This document shows positions 10,621 to 21,200 of a DNA stretch of 64,000 nt, in pieces. The notes under the pieces were generated by a model. The model was given only the letters and a program-made list of their open reading frames with translations. It was not told where the DNA came from and searched no databases. This DNA is from Penicillus capitatus (lineage: Eukaryota; Chlorophyta): positions 1,638,768 to 1,702,767 of the forward strand of contig OZ287698.1 in the NCBI GenBank assembly GCA_965649825.1. The letters run 5' to 3'. A program made the translations under genes and the position numbers. Numbering within the stretch: the first letter of the stretch is position 1; each line of letters opens with the position of its first letter.

Positions 10621-11530
10621 ATGCGTTGCCGAAACCTATGCTTATTTCTCGCTCTGTCGCTCGGCGTTCTCTACACAATCTTCAGAATCCTCGAAGTAGT
10701 GTATCGGCACTTCATTTTCTATCCTAGACATTGCGCGTGTCATACAGAAAGATTTCGTGACGACAAAAACACTAACAGAATGCGCAAGAAATAATTCTCC
10801 GAACATCACTGACGTGAATCCGCAAGCCCTGAACAACACTGACGCGAATCTACCGGACTGCGGTGATGACGACGGTCTGTCCACTGCTGCAGGATGCCAT
10901 GGCAATGAATCCGAGACGGATGATACCAAGAAGTTAACTGTGGAATACACAGCACACTACAGGTTGGCATGGAATGACCGTGGAAGTGGTGGAAATCATG
11001 ATGTTTCTGTGTACAAACCCATTCCCGACAGTGACAGCGAAGTGGTGGGTACTGTAGCTGTGAAGGGATATAACTCACCAAACGAACCCGTAATTGTTTT
11101 TGTTTATTCGACAAGCACTGATGTCGCAAGGAAAGCGGAAGATTTCGAACTTATTTATAAGGACAGCGGCACGGGTGCTTATAAGGATGGATCTGTTTGG
11201 AGACCCACGTGCCCAGATGGATACTTCAGTGTTTCCGACTTTGCGCAGTCTGGATACACTTGGCCAGGTGTTTTGTATGAGAGTGTTAAAATAAGGCCTT
11301 GTATTGTAAAAAGTTGTCTTACCCAGTGCGAAGCCGAGTGGATATGGAATGACAAAGGAACTGGAGGGGATCAAGATGTCGTGTTCTATAGAGTTTGGGG
11401 CGGTGTGGATAGGTACGGATCCGATGTTGGACATTCAGGCGGATTTTTTAGAGCAATTTCTCAGTACAATACCGCTCCCAAAAAAGATCTTCTCCAATGT
11501 ATCAAGTCGGAATGTGTGGAGGAGTTTTAG
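10621..11530 (+). CDS. Secreted Vps62-related (DUF946-type) protein
   Basis: The model is join(10621..10695,10748..11530), 285 residues, with a 52-bp GT-AG intron. Exon 1 encodes a typical signal peptide (MRCRNLCLFLALSLGVLYT), which the body lacks if started downstream. The body carries repeats of the Vps62/DUF946 family: YRLAWNDRGSGGNHDVSVY, then VKGYNSP, LIYKDSGTGAYKDGSVWRP, CPDGYFSVSDFAQSGY, and IWNDKGTGGDQDVVFYRVW. The repeated W/Y-x-D-x-G-(S/T)-G motif followed by an acidic or Asp-Val strand is the family hallmark. Fungal and plant members are linked by name to vacuolar sorting, but the biochemical role is poorly known. Extra cysteines (CIVKSCLTQCE, CIKSECVEEF) fit a secreted, disulfide-bonded form. 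It ends at TAG 11528-11530. Confidence 0.75.
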
Positions 11531-12155
11531 AGATCTCTTTCTGGCGCTTTGTCGAAACTAAAAAGCCTCCCATTATTGGACAGAAGTGGATAGTTTTGAG
11601 TATCTGCAGGGATGCTCTGTAAGCTGCTTCTTCTTTTTTTATCCCACAAAACTGTCATTATGTATGGGTGGGTAGACACCCACCCAAAACGGACATGAAC
11701 GAGAAGAACACCTCTTTATCTTACGGATTGTGAATGGATGGCTGCTGGTTTAATTTATATCTGACAGTTTCTTCACAGGCGTCATCAGATCTATAATCGT
11801 CCAATGCATCATTGTCGTGGTAAAAATGTAGCCATTAAACGCGAGACTGCTCACACTTCTACATGTGACAAGAAGTAACACTGGTGCTCCGCAAGCAAGC
11901 GACCAACCGATACAAATCGTATGACTCCATTCTAGTCTGCTATGATTGACTTTCGACTGCCAGATCAAATACTGTCACGGTTTTGTTCATGAATTCTTTT
12001 CAAATTTTTCAGAGCGAGGTCAAGCAGATGTCGCATCGATGTAAGTTCCACGTTTACCTGCATGTATACATTTCAACGCCGAGCGTAGAGAAGACGATTG
12101 ATCGCCTGCATCTGTGACGTTCGACGTCGGACGGGGTTCCATTTCGTGTAGGGGA
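11531..12155. other. Intergenic
   Basis: 3' flank of the Vps62-like gene. A GGGTGGGTAGACACCCACCC hairpin occurs near 11665-11685. Otherwise I see nothing supported. Confidence 0.35.
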
Positions 12156-12608
12156 ATGATTTCCTATTGTCTACTTGTCTTCGCATCAACTGCTTTTTCG
12201 TTCGATGCGGACGCATTCTATGGGACTGACTGTCGCGGCGACGACAGCTGACACAGAATGTATTGACGGAATCTGCCCCAACTCGTCACAGAGACTGTAT
12301 CTGCATGTCAGGGAGCACGACGGCCTCTCTTTTCTTGCATTGATGACTCGTTTCCCGCGGTGAGTTATCTATACTCCATCGGCAAGAAAGGGATTAGTAG
12401 ACTTTTCGGCTCTTCTGCTGTAACCGTCGAGAACGCAGCGAACGATCTCTTTTATTTAAAAGTCGGCGACTCGTTCTTCATTCCAGCGTCAAAATGCCTG
12501 AAATGTCAGACGGTGAAGCCCTTAATGTTTTCGGAATGGCGTCCCAGCTGTCGAATCCGCATGGCGAGTAGGAGAAACGCACAACGCGCGCCATTGCCAT
12601 TTCAATGA
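12156..12608 (+). CDS. LysM-like secreted protein, frame uncertain
   Basis: ATG 12156 starts a signal-peptide-like stretch (MISYCLLVFASTAFSF) that stops after about 30 codons. The next coding block is in another frame: TECIDGICPNSSQRLYLHVREHDGLSFLALMTRF, a ~40-bp intron with a GTGAGT donor at 12360, then LFGSSAVTVENAANDLFYLKVGDSFFIP and a CLKC pair. The pattern 'DGLSFLALMTRF ... SSAVTVENAAN ... LKVGDSFFIP' fits a LysM domain, which binds GlcNAc-containing glycans, and the flanking cysteines fit an extracellular protein. The frame change lies close to a T5 run at about 12192, so a one-base indel is as likely as a mutation. The 3' end past 12530 is unclear. Confidence 0.45.
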
Positions 12609-13540
12609 CTGTCTTATTCAGTTATTCGTTTTCTGCACGAGCGTTGCCGTGACCAAGACCGACCGAAAGATGATATGTCTTATCAGTGATGGCTGCTAAG
12701 TCACGTGGTGGTCTTTTCTAATTCATAGATGCCATCCTGACAAAGACAGCTATAAATGTGTTCTCTATCCTGATTGATCGCGATACTCCTGATTTTGTAT
12801 TTAACAGTACAACCAATTACTGGTCAGGTCGTACAAATCTTATGCGCCATGCAGTCTACTGGGTTTGCTTCTTTCTTCTCTTATGGGTGGAAGAAGTGAT
12901 TCGACAAGCTAAGCTAATGCGTTCTTTGGAAGGTTTTCGATACACAAGTGGATATTTCTATGTCCGTGGCCTATTGAGGAAAACATCAAACGTTGGAAAG
13001 TCGACAGAAGATCGCCATTCAAACGAAAGTAAATGTCAAAGCTCCTACTGTCCAGACAGCATCGATGCATCGTATTTGATTAGTGAAGCACACAAGTTTT
13101 TTTGCAGTGGACATGGTTTCTGCGAAGAGTCGTTCCTTCCTGGGATATGATGGACATGGAGGCAGTGGACGGGATTGGAGGTCGAATGGACAGCGGTCGA
13201 TTGCAGCCACACGAAGACGCCCTTCGTTTCGTTCAAGTTTTCTTCATGTCTTTGGCAGAGTATCATAAAAAGGAAAGTGACGCACCGACGACCTTATTAC
13301 TGTTCGTGTCAAGGATCCTTCTGACAGCAATCCTACCTCAATGCTATCCTAATCCATGAAGCTATCTGTGTTCCGATATCAAATCAGATTCGCCAGATAA
13401 TTGCCTCTTCGTTTCGTATCCGTGCTGTCGCGCGACCCTCTCCGACAATAAATTATCACGTTAGAGGGTATATAAATACAACTAAACTCAAACCTCGGCA
13501 GCAGAGTTCAGTGTCGTATTTTGCGTGTTTTGTTTTCCAC
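12609..13540 (+). other. Coding-like fragments and a TATA promoter, no clear gene
   Basis: Plus-strand stretches at about 12760-13150 (ending with a Cys-rich phrase SKCQSSYCPDS ... CSGHGFC) and 13100-13360 have coding character but no start, family or consistent splicing. They may be downstream exons of the LysM-like gene. A TATA box (TATATAAATA, about 13469-13478) lies 70 bp before the beta-helix gene that follows. Confidence 0.3.
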
Positions 13541-14880
13541 TGAATGTTTTCGAACTTGCCGACTGGTTTCGAGAACATGTCACGGCGTGCTACAAATCTT
13601 CTCTCCAAGTGTTTCGTGGCACACTCTGTGTTCTCACCGTTTTAGCGGCAGCGGAAGAAACTTCTCAAGATGAACATAAGAACACCACTGCGTTGATTTA
13701 ACGCGACGGTGTTGAACGGGTTGGAATTTAGTCTTAAAGGCGACATCCTCGATTAGTCCTGAAGCGTTTTGCGTAAAAACGATAGCTCTCTTTTATCCAT
13801 TCGGTTTCCAGATAACGGCTCCAGTTTGCTGCAAACAATGACCGACCAAGTAGCCGGCGGGCGCAGGGACAACATGGCACGTTGCTGGCGCTTTCCTAGA
13901 CGAATATGGTTTGCAAGACGCCATCGACTGCGCAAGAGACGGAGATGGCATTTTGATAAGCGCTTCAAGCACCGTCCAACCGCCGAAGCCACTTGAAATT
14001 ACAAGGCGACTCGAGATTCGACAGGACCAATCAGATGCCGCAAAGACGAAGGCAGAGGATGACACGAGAACAACATTGACATGTCCTTCGAACGACAGGA
14101 TTTTACTCATCGAGTGCGTTTTCACTGCAAGGCAATGCACAGGAAGCACTTCTGGCGTGTCTAGGAACGCGAACGTCGTCCTGGAGGATATCGTTATCCG
14201 ACACCGCGCGTTCTTTGAGGACGGTTCCGTCGACGTCAAGTGCAACGCATCCTCGGATGAACTCTTCGTCTTCAAGATATCGAACGTGGACTTTGTCGAC
14301 AACAGTAATCCTAGTGAATCAGTTAGATTCTCTGTCCGAAATGAAGCCTGCATCTCAGTTTCGATGGACAACGTCGTATTCAGTCGAAACACTTTTCTTT
14401 CGTGGCTTGTTGTTTGGCCAGAAGAACGAGATCAGAAATGTAGGCCTGTTTATGAACGTTCAGATCGGGTCAAAATCTACAAATGGCGTACGACTCCTTT
14501 GGACAAGGGACGGCTCGAACACGCTCGCCCACCGCGGAGGTCGTGACAGTTCTTGGAGTCCAGATTCCGATTGCTTCACATGGTTTTCCTGTCACGGCTC
14601 TTGTGGAGCCGAAAGACAATTTGTTTCAAACGATCTGGTAGGAGACTTGACAGACGGAAAAGGGAACATCGTGATGGGATCGCCTCTCGTGGAACCTGGA
14701 GACTATTCTGCAGATCTGTCGATACAGAGGAAACAGAGAAAAACATCACATTCACGGTCACCGCTCGCGAATGTCTGATTAACGAATCCCTAAAGGAAGA
14801 CAACAAGGAGTGCCTTAAATGCGATCACAGAAACTACAACTTCAATCCTGTCGATGGAAATTCCACAATCTGTCCTGTCG
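13541..14880 (+). pseudogene. Truncated beta-helix (polymorphic-outer-membrane-like) gene
   Basis: A TATA box at about 13469 precedes a probable signal-anchor exon (WFREHVTACY...LCVLTVLAAAEE). From about 13870 the plus strand encodes a right-handed beta-helix-type domain: LQDAIDCARDGDGILI, TTLTCPSNDRILLIECVF, NVVLEDIVIRHR, SMDNVVFSRNTF. Near 14730-14880 comes a Cys-rich tail (ARECLINE...ECLKCDHRNYNFNPVDGNSTICP), which in the paralogue at 18-23 kb precedes the membrane domain. Here the tail ends abruptly and the MFS transporter ATG (14854) lies inside it, so the membrane part is missing. Exons between 14400 and 14730 change frame. I read it as a 3'-truncated, decaying copy of the large gene on the opposite strand. 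Confidence 0.55.
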
Positions 14881-16255
14881 TTGCTATCGGAAGGACAAAC
14901 TTCGGTCGCCGATTCCGACCTCGCTTCGCAGACCGTTCGGAAACTCGACCGTCGATTTCTGGTTCTGCTGGTCGTGGTCGTTCTAATTGCTTACGCAGAT
15001 CGAAGCAACATCGGATTCGCTGCACAAGATCTTTGCACCGAGCTGCATTTAACAAACGAAGAATACGGCAGGGGCGTCAGCTTGTTCTACGTGGGACACC
15101 TGCCGACTCAAATCATCGGAAACACCATGCTTAGACGCTTTGGCGCTCCTGTCTGGTTCGCCTTCATCGTTTTCTCATGGGGATGCGTCGCACTGTCCAT
15201 GGGATTCGTCCAAACGGCGACGCATTTCTATATTCTGTGCACATTGCTGGGTGTCGCAGAGGGAGGAACATTTCCAGCAGTGTGGTACACCATTTGTCTG
15301 TTTTATCCGGTGGATCGCGTGACAAGGGCCTACGGTGCGATTGCGTTCGCCGTGTTTTCTCCATACCCATCTCATCTCCTATCTCAGCAGGACTGTTGAG
15401 TCTGGGTACGTATGTGGGTGTCGAGCGATGGAGGTTACTCTTTATTGTCGGGGGGCTAGTACCCATTCTTTTCTCGCCGGTCCTTTATTCTCTCCTACCG
15501 GATTCTCCTGAAACAGCTTCCTTTCTGGAAGCAGAAGAGAAACGATGGATCATACTGGAACATGATCTACAGCCGGACGCCTCTGGAGTTTCGTTCTGGC
15601 AGGAGGCCAAGGCCGTGTTCGCCAATGGAACATGGAGGATGTGCACATTTTGTTCCTCCATCGACTTTGCAATCTTCAATTCCGTCGTGTTCTGGGCGAC
15701 GCTGCTGGTTATCGATATGATGTACGGGGAGGACGAAGGAGAAGGAGAAGACGAAGAGAGTTGCGGTTCCGATAATGGCAACGAGGTCATTGCAGTGCTC
15801 GTGACCGCCATCCCATACTTGATCGCGGGAATGGCATGTCTTTTGGGCGTCGCTATGACGTCCGAAATCGTTCTCTGTTTTCATCCATCTCCTACGCTAT
15901 CACTCGCATGGCGCTGCTGGCACACAGCAGGCACTCCATCTTCATACTTCCTGCTGAGGTTTCTGTTGCTTATCTGCGCTATTACTGCCGATGGATTGTG
16001 TTTCCCGCACGTCGTTGCATTAGCATTTACAATGTGTTCACCAATCTCAGTGCTGTGGTGGCCCCCATCGTCTTTGGGAAACTAATGGACGTTGCAGGAC
16101 CGGAGGTGGCGATGTCCGCGTCCGGCGGCGGCTATCTGTTCATAGCGCTGCTGGTTTTCTCCGTAAGAGATCCATTTGTCGAAGAAGCGACGGAGAGAAG
16201 GGTTGCCAGAAGCAGTTTAGCTTGGAGAAGGTCGAACCCACATCCTTCCGCTTAG
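14854..16255 (+). pseudogene. MFS transporter (anion:cation symporter type), frame-broken
   Basis: ATG 14854 begins an MFS transporter: a charged N-tail, then KLDRRFLVLLVVVVLIAYADRSNIG (TM1 with the family D-R-x-N-I-G loop), TM2-4 to about 15330, VERWRLLFIVGGLVPI (TM6), and a C-terminal helix set ending near 16170 (YNVFTNLSAVVAPIVFGKLMDVAG). Such proteins (DHA/ACS group; sialin/phthalate-type relatives) couple organic anion uptake to ions in a membrane. The frame changes near 15350 (beside a T4 run), near 15845 (T4/G3 runs) and near 16030, so no continuous protein exists as written. A 53-bp GT-AG intron could bridge the first break but would delete TM5, so I prefer an indel there. It is either a pseudogene or an assembly-damaged gene. 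Confidence 0.65.
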
Positions 16256-16720
16256 CAGTTGCCGTTGCTGTTCCAGATCCCTTTCTATGTCACCGAGCCA
16301 TCCAAGCTAACGATGCATCTGAGTCATCTGGTCGATCTCCGACTCCAAGTTCATCATGTGTGGGATAGCAGAGTACACGAATCTTATGCATTTACATAAC
16401 AAGAGTGTTATTCACTTTTTTGTCACTGTAAAACCTCGGTGCTGTCTAACTAAGCGATCGAAAGTCGGTGCTGAAAATCGGTGCTGTAGGTAAGAAACGC
16501 CACCTTTAGTCTTTCGCCGTCCATTATCTGTCTTCCAAAAAGCCCCGACTGGAAGCAGTAAAGAAAGAGGAGCGTTTTCTTTAGTGGATCACCGACCGTG
16601 AGAGAAAACCGAGTCCAATGGATGATTCTGTTTGAGCCAATATTCATGATGCCTCTTCGGTCGACTATTTAATCCCGTCGGCTGTTTGTTTTTTGCACGT
16701 TTTCTTTGATCTTCGACGAT
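16256..16720. other. Intergenic
   Basis: No coding signal. The last 40 bp before 16721 are T-rich and presumably belong to the promoter/5' UTR of the lectin-like gene. Confidence 0.35.
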
Positions 16721-17905
16721 ATGCGTTGTCAAATCGTTCTCCTTTTCCTGACGATCTTGCATACGTTGGGTTCCTCACATTGTTACGTACCCGATGGAGA
16801 GGTAGATCACACTGTCATGTGTAAAAGCCCTTTCTTTCTTCTGGGAACGCGGTTCGCAAGAACGTTGCAACGAGCAACGCAATGTGCATCAAAGCGAAGA
16901 AAATCACAAAGGTCCTCAACCAAGCGTATGCGCCGCCATGCTGCACCGAAGAGGCCGAAGGAAAGATCGACTGTTTTGTTGCCGACAACGAACTGAACAT
17001 TATTTTCATCGGCATTGACACAACGGGATGCTAGCACGTATACACTACTCCGAACGATCTCGGAGGAAACGCTTACAGCGGAATAGAATGCGCCAGCAGT
17101 GCTGAAGGATGCGTTGATGTCCTGACGCTGACGTTGGACCATCGATACACGAAGAAGTCGAACACTTTAGGTGGATGGGATTCAGATTGGTCTATTCACC
17201 CGAGATTTTACGTTATCTCGGACCGGTCAGAATGTGTATACTCTACAGCCAGTCGTCTTGACTGTTTCAACAGAGGACTTACTAATGATGGGGGCAATCA
17301 TTTTGCTATCGACGGAGCTTGGAAGCAAGGTAAAGCCACAGAATCCGGCCTCGTTCACTCTCCTTGTCAGTGCATTACGCGCAATGAGGAAGAGATAGAC
17401 TGTTTTGCAATCCGAAAAAGTGATAATAAGGTTGAACCATATCCCATTTCGCATCTCAGAATCGTTAATGATGATCTTAAGCCATGGGAGAACATAGGCC
17501 GTGAAGTACAGAACGAAGGCACGGCTACAGGCACTGAAGATAGAATGGATCTCTTTGGTCTTGGATGGAACAATCAAATCATGTGGGTGACGTGGAATGA
17601 GGGCGAAGGCTGGGCGGGGAAGCTGTACAGATCTCGGAGGCCACTTCCTGTCGGATCCAAAATGCATCAGCTCTATCGATTCGTACACGATCTGGTGCAT
17701 CGCCGTCGGCAACGATGGATACAAACTCTACTCTGCGGACATTTCATGTGACAATATATGTTCGGATTATGGGCCAGATTCATTGCCCTTTGGGACTCAA
17801 GTCCTTCCGTCCTTTAATCACGATGCCGCGGGTATATTTTCGGCGTCGTCAGAGTGGTTATCGGATTCACAGATGAAACGGTTTGAGATGGCGCTGATGC
17901 GATAA
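16721..17905 (+). pseudogene. Secreted PLL-like beta-propeller lectin, in-frame TAG
   Basis: Exon 1 (16721-16801) encodes a signal peptide (MRCQIVLLFLTILHTLGSS). A 59-bp intron (GTAGAT...GCAAG, 16802-16860) leads to the body in phase 0. The body repeats a beta-propeller blade motif five to six times: KIDCFVADNELNIIF, CVDVLTLTL, RLDCFNRG, EIDCFAIRKSD, RMDLFGLGWNN, TIWCIAVGNDGYKLYS, separated by W...LGG-type turns. This resembles the DUF346/PLL-type lectin propellers that bind fucose or other sugars. TAG at 17032-17034 interrupts an otherwise continuous frame in blade 1, and a one-base shift near 17600-17640 (beside a G4 run) separates the last blade. A 57-bp intron ending at that TAG is possible but would remove part of a blade. 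Ligand is unknown. Confidence 0.55.
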
Positions 17906-18256
17906 CGGAGGAGACATGAGAAACCTCGAGTCCATCAGGCGGGCATTCCATCCTTACGCATCAGACTCGCTGGACAATTTTCCACGCAGAAAGTACTTCT
18001 GCCATAACACCCACAATCAAGTGTGCATCATCCATCGTCTGCGCTTTGTGCTCCTTGGTATCAGTTCTTTTTCGTTATGGATGACTTAAATAACAGATTA
18101 AGAATGTGAATAGTGTTATTCTTCTGATCTTCATAGAAGTAAACGTGGTAGTTTTGTTACTGATGTGTCCCGATCTCCCCCTCCTTTGAAGAAAGGAGGG
18201 TTAAACCCGGTGATGAGAAATCAAATGGACTCAAAACTCTACTGATTTGTAGTATG
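17906..18256. other. Intergenic between convergent genes
   Basis: Short 3' flanks of two convergent genes. An AGGAGGGTTAAACCC stretch near 18195-18210 is the only notable feature; no terminator structure could be supported. Confidence 0.35.
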
Positions 18257-21200
18257 CTAACGTCGTCGTCGGTTAGAAAGGAAGGAAACGAAGAAAATGA
18301 ACATGACAAAGAACACAAAGAGAATGAACAGTGCATTAAGAGTAAGAACAGCAACTTCCAGTGTTGTCTTCAGTGTTTCTGTTGTCTCGGGATCACCAAA
18401 CAGAATAGCTGAATGGAAGACCGAGATCGATGTGAGCAGTGATGCCGTCTCCAACGCTTGCAATCCACGACACGATCTTCCCCATTTGGCCATCGAACGC
18501 AAACGGCTTTGATTGTTCTGTGGATCCTCATGTTCCTGTTGAGGATCTTCGGATTTGCGCATTATGAAAGGTCCAAAAACCCAGTGGATGGCTAGAGCAA
18601 TAATCAGGATTCCTAGACTAAGGGCGGCCTGGAGATTGGTCCCTCTCCTTGCGGCAAAGATAACTGCCGCTGCTACAAGTCCTTTTCTCAGTGCACTGAG
18701 GATTTCCCGGAAGAAGAAAGCGATACCAAGTTCAGAAATTTCACGATGATCAACACCGTCAGCACCGGCTGCATTTCTATTCCCAATCTTCTTCAAGTCT
18801 TTTACAATCCACAATAAAAGAAAAATGATAAGCAAATGCAGAATGACAAGACCGGCAATTCCCACATACTTCACCAGTCTATGATCGCCTTCGAAACAGT
18901 ACAGAGTCGGATCTACTACCCACACAGAGGCCTTTTCCAGAGCATACAGATCATACTCATTTGGCGGCTCGGATTGATCCCTATCTACTCGAATACAGTT
19001 GAGTGCCTTCATCAATTCCAACGAAAGGTCGCCATAGGAAAAAGCGAGAGTGGCAAGTAAGGCGATGGCAAAGAATGTTCTCTTTGGGACAATGTCAGAC
19101 TGATCGTTATTGGAATTCCCACAACATTGACGCAGCCACATAAAAAGACATCCTGCAATGACGATAAAAAAACCGAAGCAGACTGGAAGACCAATCCGGA
19201 GGAAGAGAGCCTTAACTGTACCGAGTCCATTCTCGCCGTGGACATTATCTTCGAAAATACATTCGAACGGAACATAGTATGTTCCGACGGCAGGCGTCAT
19301 CGTGAAATCTAGGGAAACATCTCCATCAGTGTCCTCTGGGACTAACTAGGTTTCTCCGGTGGTACCTTGTAATCTGAGAAGATGCTGAATGATGTCAGGC
19401 CAGTCCACATGGATATTCATTGCCAAACTTGTGACTTGCATGTAGTTAACGAATATCTGGAGAAGAAGGAAATGCTCGTATCCAGCCAGTCAAAAGAGAA
19501 AATGAACCTCGAAAACAATATCCGCTCCTCCATCAGTCTGTCCAGGCAAGGCTATGCCACCCGCTCGTCTTCCACTTTGGACAATGTTTTTGAACGATTT
19601 AAGCATCGAGAATACTGCCCCAAACATCGCGATAAAGCTTATTCCTGTTGAAAATGTAATGAGCCTGAATGCCGCCTTTCTGCTTTGCGGGCACTTAACA
19701 CATTCGCCACCAGCAGAGAGCCCATAACCTGCTTCACAAGAACCACACAAAATACCATTGTATCCAGGAGAGCATTGCATGTAGTCATCGTATGAAGGAC
19801 GCGGCGTCATTCCATGTTTGTCTAATATATAAGCATTCAATGTGGCGATCTCAGCGGATATCCTGTCGCTGTCTTCATAATACGCTCTCAAGACTGCCTC
19901 NNNNNNNNNNNNNNNNNNNNNNNNNNNNNNNNNNNNNNNNNNNNNNNNNNNNNNNNNNNNNNNNNNNNNNNNNNNNNNNNNNNNNNNNNNNNNNNNNNNN
20001 ACGGTCAGGACGTTTGCAAGCTTCTTTGATAATGCATTCATGAAATTGTGGAGAGAAGGGAGTCGAGTGCCAATAACCATCGACTGGAACGAGGCTGGAT
20101 CTGCCACTGCATTTGGCATGATGCTCACAATCACTGCATGCGCTGGAGGATGTATTGAAGGAATAGTAATCCACTAGACAAGGCTGACACTCATAGTCTG
20201 CTTCGATCTCTCCAGGAAAGCATTCCCTGGTAGAGAATGTCAAGTTTGTTCTCAGCAGTCCAGAACGAAAAATGATCTCGGAAGTACTTCCAATGCCAAT
20301 CCCCAAAGTATTATTCACATTAAAGATTCCGTTTGACGCCAGATAATCTTGTTCCCCGACGATAGCCGTTGACACCAAGAGCATGTGCAGTTCTGTCGAA
20401 AACTCTCTGTCCGGCGTTGCACAGCACTCAGAATCTTACCTGCATCGGCAATGCCGCCAGTGATTGTCTGATTGAAGGCATCCTTGACGGCGATTCTGAT
20501 GCCATCCGATTTATTCCTGGCACAATCTTCAGGACTTTGGCACAATGGCATCAGGGTCTCTCCTCCCGTGTGGTTGACGATTGGAGACGCGGGATTTAGC
20601 AGCATCAATGCATAGACACCGCTTGCGATGTTGTTCCCGTATTCTCCATCCGCGTCCTGCACACCACATGTGAACGATCACGAGACTCGAAAGTGTGATC
20701 GGCGACTGTCACCAGAACAGTGTTGTTCCGCAGTCGCAGACAGTACTCTTTTGAAAGCCGATCGGACTTCGATGCAGACAATACATCCATCCACCCCTCT
20801 GGATCGAGTGCGTCGCAGCCGACGAGAACGGACTCTGGATGGGAGACAAACCATCCTCCAGCTCCGTACTGGGCAACGTTTCCTGTTGCGTTGACGTTCA
20901 CCAGTCGAAAGAGTCGACAGGGCTCCGTTGTTGGTCGGATCTCCGGACAGTCCCTCTGACGATTTCGGTTCCAGCCGTCTCCGGCCACTAGCACAGATGC
21001 AGCGCCTGGACAAATGCCTCAGAGAATGATGAATTTTGTCTGCGAAGGGAAATACCTCCTACGGAAGCGACGTTGCCATCGAAGACCACTTCTGTCAAGA
21101 TGACATCGCCGATCGAGCTCTCTGGCAGGACGCTGTATACCAGACACATACCACCGCCACCGCCCTCTCCGCAGGTGGAGGAGGGAGATGCAGTGTACGA

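Noticed and set aside
15350-15402. 53-bp GT-AG intron in the MFS gene
   Set aside because: Phase and size fit, but splicing would delete TM5, while a one-base correction restores a perfect TM5; kept only as an alternative.
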